Positions 22,761 to 26,207 of a stretch of 26,207 nt of DNA are shown piece after piece (within the stretch, counting starts at the first letter, position 1; every line of letters starts with the position of its first letter). The notes below the pieces were generated by a model. That model was given only the letters and a program-made list of their open reading frames with translations. It ran no database searches and had not been told where the DNA came from. The stretch is from positions 1 to 26,207 of the IMG/VR virus record IMGVR_UViG_3300044641_006998, one strand, 5' to 3'. The position numbers and the translations under genes are program-made. This stretch comes from a virus.

Positions 22761-22790
22761 CGCCCGGAGGGGATAAGTCCTCTCCGGGCG
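22761..22790. promoter_or_regulatory. Strong hairpin between endolysin and glycosyltransferase
   Basis: CGCCCGGAGGGG at 22761-22772 and CCTCTCCGGGCG at 22779-22790 form a 12-bp stem with one G-T pair and a 6-nt loop. No T-run follows, so it is not a canonical intrinsic terminator. It may slow transcription or affect translation of the glycosyltransferase. The stretch 22715-22792 otherwise shows no gene. Confidence 0.5.
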
Positions 22791-22810
22791 TAGTGACAAA
22801 CCGAGAAATC

Positions 22811-23959
22811 ATGAGATTCCACTGCCCGGGCTTACCGCACACCGTCACGTCGCCAGAGTACAACGCCTGCGCGTTTACTCAAAAGGTCCTCAAGCTGTGC
22901 AAGGGCCTGCACCAAGCGGGGCACACGGTGATCCACTACGGGCACGAAGAGTCGCAGGTCGAATGCAGCGAGCATGTCACGGTGAGCACCAACGCAGACC
23001 TGCAGGAGGCGTACGGGTCCTATGATTGGCGCCGCGAGTTTTTCCGACACAACACGGGCGACGCGGCTTACCGAAATTTCATGGGGCGCGCGGTGCCGGC
23101 GATCGCGGATCGAAAACGCCCGGGGGATTTTTTGTTGATCCCGTTTGGGTGGGGACACGCGGGGCTGTGCGACGCGAATCAGGACATTCACGTGGTGGAG
23201 TCGGGGATCGGGTACCCGTGGGTGTTGCCGCGGGCAAAAGCGCGTTGGAAAGTGTATGAGTCCTACGCGGTCCGAAATGCGGTGCACGGACGCGAACGCG
23301 TTGAACGGGCAAATAACGACGACTATGAGGTCGTTATTCCAAATTACTTTGAGCCAGAAGATTTTGGCCCGCTGTCAGTGGGGCAGGGGTACGTGTTGTA
23401 CCTCGGCCGAATCACGCGTGCAAAAGGCGTACACATCGTCGCCGAGGCCTGCGCGCGTGCGGGGCGCAAACTGATCATTGCCGGGCAAGGCGACCTTGCA
23501 AAAGAGTACGCCGGGCCAACCGATCACATCACGCTGCACGGCTACGCAGACATGCAACAGCGTCGCGATTTAATGCGGCGCGCCGACTGCCTCATGATCC
23601 CGTCGCAGTACATCGAGCCTTTCGGGGGCGTCGCGGTCGAAGCGATGATGAGCGGGACGCCAGTCGTCACGAGCGACACCGGCGCGTTTACCGAGTGGGT
23701 CGTCCCCGGCCGCAACGGATACCGCTGCCGCACCATGGGACAATACGAGTGGGCGCTTCACAACGTGGGGCTTTTGGACCGCTACGCGATTCGCAGTTTT
23801 GCGTGGGACAATTTTTCTTTGCGGGCAGTGGTGCCGCAGTTCCTCGAGTATTTTCGGATGATCGAAGACGTGCGCACGGGTGCCGGTTGGTACACCTCGC
23901 ACAATGAAAGCAGCATCCAGATGGGGGCGCTCGATTTTTCGGCGTTGTATGTCGATTGA
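22811..23959 (+). CDS. GT4-type glycosyltransferase
   Basis: A 382-residue glycosyltransferase of the GT-B fold, GT4-like. The N-terminal half holds a histidine-rich substrate lobe (HTVIHYGHEESQVECSEH). The C-terminal half has the donor-binding signature: YVLYLGRITRAKGVHIVAEA, then LIIAGQGD, HGYA, and the E-x7-E motif at Glu269 and Glu277 in EPFGGVAVEAM followed by GTPVVTS. It probably moves a sugar from a nucleotide donor onto a surface glycan, virion protein or other target. GTG 22793 is an alternative start. It overlaps the downstream gene by 11 bases. The target is unknown. Confidence 0.85.
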   Translation: MRFHCPGLPHTVTSPEYNACAFTQKVLKLCKGLHQAGHTVIHYGHEESQVECSEHVTVSTNADLQEAYGSYDWRREFFRHNTGDAAYRNFMGRAVPAIADRKRPGDFLLIPFGWGHAGLCDANQDIHVVESGIGYPWVLPRAKARWKVYESYAVRNAVHGRERVERANNDDYEVVIPNYFEPEDFGPLSVGQGYVLYLGRITRAKGVHIVAEACARAGRKLIIAGQGDLAKEYAGPTDHITLHGYADMQQRRDLMRRADCLMIPSQYIEPFGGVAVEAMMSGTPVVTSDTGAFTEWVVPGRNGYRCRTMGQYEWALHNVGLLDRYAIRSFAWDNFSLRAVVPQFLEYFRMIEDVRTGAGWYTSHNESSIQMGALDFSALYVD

Positions 23960-24401
23960 CGGCTCATATCGTTGGGATCCCGGCACACTCGACAGCCCTG
24001 CAGAAGAGCTGGCGGAGGAACTCGGTTTGACGGTGGAGCAGGCGGAGCGGGTGTTAGCCTGGCACGCGACACAAGCGCGCGCGGCGGTCTATTCTGCAGG
24101 GTCAACCGAAATGCTGGCAGTGATCCGGCTTTTTTGGCGGTACGGGCAGAACTCGCGGATGCTGGCTCTTGCGCTGGCGTTTGCCGCCGGGCTTGACCGC
24201 CAACTGCCGTTTCGGTCAATGCGCGAAGCCGCGGCTAGCAGCGGATACACGGTGGCGCAACTCTCAAAACTGGTGCGCACCGTGCAGGATTCGTTGGGGT
24301 TACCGCGGACGTGCCATAATAAAAGCGACGAGGCCACCGCAGCGTTTTCACGCGTCCAAAAAGAACGGCACTTTCGCAAAAGAAAATTCCGAATAAAATG
24401 A
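23949..24401 (+). CDS. Helix-turn-helix-like protein, unknown
   Basis: A 150-residue protein from ATG 23949, overlapping the glycosyltransferase end. Residues about 107-133 (MREAAASSGYTVAQLSKLVR) have the spacing of a helix-turn-helix, and the C-terminus is strongly basic (QKERHFRKRKFRIK). An N-terminal helical part has LTVEQAERVLAWHATQ and a central stretch IRLFWRYGQNSRM. It looks like a DNA- or RNA-binding regulator. ATGA couples it to the following gene. No family was recognised with certainty. Confidence 0.5.
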   Translation: MSIDGSYRWDPGTLDSPAEELAEELGLTVEQAERVLAWHATQARAAVYSAGSTEMLAVIRLFWRYGQNSRMLALALAFAAGLDRQLPFRSMREAAASSGYTVAQLSKLVRTVQDSLGLPRTCHNKSDEATAAFSRVQKERHFRKRKFRIK

Positions 24402-24988
24402 ACTTGAATGTCCTCCAAACCCAAAGCCTCCACCTCGACAACATCCAAACCGAGGCCGACGCCGTCGCGCTTTTGGGCGTGCTTGATTGGGCTCGGAACG
24501 ACGTGCTTTTTGGTCTGGGCGATTGGATGGTGGCATGCGCGGAAAGATTCGGAAAAGAGTGGGTAAACAATCAGTTGGAGCTGGCAACGTGGTCGTTTGA
24601 GGAAGCGTCCCGCGCGTACGAGGTCGCCAGCAAGATCCCGCGCGGAAAGCGTCACCGGGGGTTGAGTTTTGCCCATCACGCGGTTGCGGCGCGCAGCGAA
24701 CAACCGGAACTAGCGTTGGAGTGGGCGATGGAACAAGGCCTGAGCGCGGCCGAGTTAGCTCACACCGTGCGGACGAAAGTGCAGCTCACAAAAGCGGAGA
24801 TTGCCGCGCAACGTTCAACCGCGTCGTTTGTGTCGCCGTCGTTGATTGCCGAGCGATTTTCCCAATGGCTCAAAAAAACTCCGCGCGACGCGTGGACGCG
24901 CGAAGACAAAGAAACCATCTACCGCGATTTGCGGCCGCTTTACGATTTCCTCCGCGAAATCGAAACAGATTTAGGCGTAGGCAATTAG
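24398..24988 (+). CDS. Regulator-like protein of phage/plasmid type
   Basis: A 196-residue helical protein with a familiar order: DVLFGLGDWMVACAERFG, EASRAYEVASKIPRGKRHRG, LSFAHHAVAARSEQPE, GLSAAELAHTVR. This resembles proteins near replication or partition genes in phages and plasmids, where a GD..I.GEER-type helix, an RR.NLSWSHH stretch and a W..R....R helix recur; a DNA-linked regulatory role is possible. It is the last gene on the plus strand. Its 3' end overlaps the minus-strand gene by 18 bp, with no terminator in between. Confidence 0.45.
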   Translation: MNLNVLQTQSLHLDNIQTEADAVALLGVLDWARNDVLFGLGDWMVACAERFGKEWVNNQLELATWSFEEASRAYEVASKIPRGKRHRGLSFAHHAVAARSEQPELALEWAMEQGLSAAELAHTVRTKVQLTKAEIAAQRSTASFVSPSLIAERFSQWLKKTPRDAWTREDKETIYRDLRPLYDFLREIETDLGVGN

Positions 24989-25210
24989 GTTTCCGGGTTC
25001 GGCGCTGCGGCGGACCAATTTTCCGTGCTCGGTGTATAGCGTCACCGGCGGCAAAAGCCGCGCTTGTGACTGCACCGAGCCGGGAATCTCGGTCGGTAGA
25101 CTGGTCTTCGGCATGCGGTCAAACGACTCCACCACCGCCCGGACAAGCGGGCGAAGGTTGGAATGTTGCGCGACTTGGTAGATGCTGGCGATGGGTTGGA
25201 CGGAAATCAT
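24971..25210 (-). CDS. Small unknown protein, minus strand
   Basis: A 79-residue protein ending the leftward operon. It has a helical start (IASIYQVAQHSNLRPLVRAV), a middle rich in Pro and Ser, and a C-terminal strand-like part LLPPVTLYTEHGKLVRR. Its start ATG 25210 overlaps the stop of the preceding minus-strand gene (ATGA). It converges with the plus-strand gene, overlapping its 3' end by 18 bp. No family or function is recognised. Confidence 0.5.
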   Translation of the reverse strand: MISVQPIASIYQVAQHSNLRPLVRAVVESFDRMPKTSLPTEIPGSVQSQARLLPPVTLYTEHGKLVRRSAEPGNLIAYA

Positions 25211-25404
25211 ACCTTACCGTCACGGGCGCGGCGCGCGGCGTCAATTGCATTTGCTCGCCGGATCCACGCCCGCAGCGTCTCCCGGGAGACGCCGAACTGC
25301 GCCACTAATTCAGCGTACAGGGCCCCACGGGCCCGCATGTCTGCCGCGCGGCGTTGGAGCGCCAAGAGGGGCCCCGATTGGTAGGCTAGGCTACTGCGGT
25401 GCAT
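25207..25404 (-). CDS. Small helix-turn-helix protein
   Basis: A 65-residue protein. Residues about 30-55 (AELVAQFGVSRETLRAWIR) are a canonical helix-turn-helix of the resolvase/transposase-like or regulator type, embedded in a basic, Arg/Ala-rich protein. It probably binds DNA and controls phage genes. The start ATG 25404 lies inside the end of the upstream gene (14-bp overlap), and its stop is coupled to the next one. A stand-alone HTH of this size could be a regulator or a remnant; no truncation sign was seen. Confidence 0.6.
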   Translation of the reverse strand: MHRSSLAYQSGPLLALQRRAADMRARGALYAELVAQFGVSRETLRAWIRRANAIDAARRARDGKV

Positions 25405-25741
25405 CCTGTAATCGTTTGCGTGACTGCTCTAATACCGCCTCAAGCTCCGCAATGCGGGCTTGAGCTTGCGCCAGTTGAGCGCCTAACGTCTGCGGCGCAC
25501 GCGCAGGGACGGCAAGGCCGAACGCTAAACACAATTCCGTGTAGGTTTTTTTGCCCATTTGCCACGTGTTCACGGTGTTGGGCTTAACTAGCCAGCGCAC
25601 CAATTCTTCGCGAGTTTTGTGTTCCGCGGCAAAGCGTGCAGCCCGAAAACTTAGAGGCGGGTTAATAACAACGCCCAAGTCAAGGGCAACTTTTTGGCGC
25701 CAAGCAAGCCTATCTTTTGTTTGGTGGTGGAGTGTTTCCAT
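25391..25741 (-). CDS. Small helical protein with coiled-coil C-terminus
   Basis: A 116-residue protein from ATG at 25741 (a longer open stretch overlaps the next gene upstream). The N-terminal half is a helical domain with KTREELVRWLVKPNTVNTWQ, which may be HTH-like; the C-terminus is an Ala/Gln-rich coiled coil (LAQAQARIAELEAVLEQSRK). This could be a DNA-binding dimer, but no firm motif is present. It overlaps both neighbours in the minus-strand operon. Confidence 0.5.
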   Translation of the reverse strand: METLHHQTKDRLAWRQKVALDLGVVINPPLSFRAARFAAEHKTREELVRWLVKPNTVNTWQMGKKTYTELCLAFGLAVPARAPQTLGAQLAQAQARIAELEAVLEQSRKRLQDAPQ

Positions 25742-25916
25742 TTTGGATCTGGAATTTTTCTGGTGTGAGTTTGTAACGGTGAGCTGCCGCGCGGGCCTCG
25801 TCCGCAGTGGCAAATTGAGTTGCTGCCGCTTTATCCGCAGGCCCGACGTAAACGTCGCGGCCGGACAGCTCAACTAACAGCCAGCAGCCGGTTTCACGGT
25901 GCCGGATTCGGAGCAT
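25710..25916 (-). CDS. Small unknown protein, possible beta domain
   Basis: A 68-residue protein from ATG 25916. It looks like a small beta domain (MLRIRHRETGCWLLVELSGR, DVYVGPADKA), with a helix (ATADEARAAAHRYKL) and a disordered C-terminus (NGNTPPPNKR). The frame is open much further upstream, but that segment overlaps other genes and looks unlike a natural sequence. The start overlaps the stop of the upstream gene by about 23 bp. No function is recognised. Confidence 0.45.
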   Translation of the reverse strand: MLRIRHRETGCWLLVELSGRDVYVGPADKAAATQFATADEARAAAHRYKLTPEKFQIQNGNTPPPNKR

Positions 25917-26118
25917 TCGGTTTTTTGCGGCGGTTTTTTGTCGCGTACCACATCGACTGACGCATGCCCGTCGCCTCCAAGCCGCGGCGCGCTTCCCACG
26001 CGCGCAGCGCGGCGAGCATATCGCCAACTTGTTCGGGGTAGTTGGCCCCAGCGGTGTCAATGTCCATTGGCTGATTAAGATGCGCCCCCATAGTGCGCTG
26101 CGCGTCACGCCTCCCCAC
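25894..26118 (-). CDS. Small unknown protein, minus strand
   Basis: A 74-residue protein. A GTG start at 26118 is chosen over ATG 26091 because a full AGGAGG Shine-Dalgarno lies six bases before it, the best ribosome site seen in the window. Residues about 26-50 are helical (YPEQVGDMLAALRAWEARRG) and the C-terminus is basic and Pro/Asn-rich (KNRRKKPNAPNPAP). It lies in the middle of the overlapping cluster. Function unknown. Confidence 0.55.
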   Translation of the reverse strand: MGRRDAQRTMGAHLNQPMDIDTAGANYPEQVGDMLAALRAWEARRGLEATGMRQSMWYATKNRRKKPNAPNPAP

Positions 26119-26207
26119 GGTGCGCCTCCTCTCTGGCTTTTGCCCGGGCCAAAAATTCTTGGTTCACGCCAGCGCGGCCAGCAGCGAGTTCTTGGCGCAG
26201 GCGTTGG
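26105..26207 (-). CDS. C-terminal end of a partial minus-strand gene
   Basis: Thirty-three codons and a TGA stop are visible at the window edge. The visible end is charged and Ala/Glu/Arg-rich (QELAAGRAGVNQEFLARAKA followed by REEAHRGEA). It overlaps the start of the next minus-strand gene by 14 bp, so it belongs to the same operon. The rest of the gene lies outside the window and no function can be given. Confidence 0.5.
   Translation of the reverse strand, partial: QRLRQELAAGRAGVNQEFLARAKAREEAHRGEA
26125..26130 (-). promoter_or_regulatory. Strong Shine-Dalgarno for minus-strand gene
   Basis: AGGAGG on the minus strand, six bases upstream of the GTG at 26116-26118. It decides the start of the 74-residue protein and shows that this operon uses ordinary ribosome-binding sites, unlike many late plus-strand genes. 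Confidence 0.8.

Noticed and set aside
24988-25030. Bidirectional terminator sought between converging genes
   Set aside because: No hairpin with a T-run on either strand could be found around the 18-bp 3' overlap.
24721-25308. A plus-strand open frame of 195 codons spanning the convergent region
   Set aside because: It covers the end of the regulator-like gene in a second frame and the minus-strand genes. Those have ATGA overlaps and a clear HTH, and the plus-strand product is low-quality sequence.

Overview
The window reads as part of the late region of a tailed double-stranded DNA phage (free phage or prophage). It is gene-dense, GC-rich and almost entirely on the plus strand. The gene order follows the lambda-type plan: small terminase, large terminase of the GpA family, gpW-like joiner, lambda-type portal, S49 (SppA/ClpP-fold) head protease, coiled-coil protein, major capsid protein, head-tail connectors, tail tube-like proteins, tail assembly chaperones, tape measure, tail tip, fibres, lysis. 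A tape-measure gene is present and no contractile sheath is recognisable, so a siphovirus-like virion is the best inference. The host cannot be named from sequence. A Gram-negative host is likely, because the lysis cassette has an o-spanin-like cysteine-bearing small protein nested in an overlapping gene. No integrase, tRNA, rRNA, CRISPR array or insertion sequence was recognised.

Region 1 (28-6211) is DNA packaging and head formation. It ends in a textbook rho-independent terminator (6230-6268) directly after the major capsid gene. Region 2 (6308-8958) holds the connectors, two tandem paralogous small tail proteins and the tail assembly chaperone genes, including a possible -1 frameshift site. 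Region 3 (8955-14850) holds the tape measure and probable tail-tip or virion structural proteins, most of them without a recognisable family. Region 4 (14847-20764) is the adhesion module: a 1438-residue collagen-like fibre, a fibre-assembly-like protein with a C-terminal Phage_tail_APC-type domain, a glycine-rich adhesin that shares a short module with the fibre, and a 59-residue fibre-associated protein. Region 5 (20761-22714) is a compact lysis cassette of overlapping small genes: several holin or membrane candidates, a nested spanin-like pair and a pesticin/T4-type lysozyme.

Region 6 (22811-24988) has a GT4 glycosyltransferase followed by two translationally coupled genes, one with a helix-turn-helix-like segment and one resembling phage/plasmid regulatory proteins. 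Region 7 (24971-26207, minus strand) is a leftward cluster of very small overlapping genes running off the window edge. One has a clear helix-turn-helix, so an early or regulatory operon is likely. It converges on the late genes with an 18-bp 3' overlap.

I see no defence island or clearly new enzymatic system. The most unusual content is the modular collagen/C1q-like fibre with an exact-length internal duplication, the module shared between fibre and glycine-rich adhesin, the crowded multi-holin lysis cassette, the paired tail-tube paralogues and the run of stop-start junctions without Shine-Dalgarno sequences.
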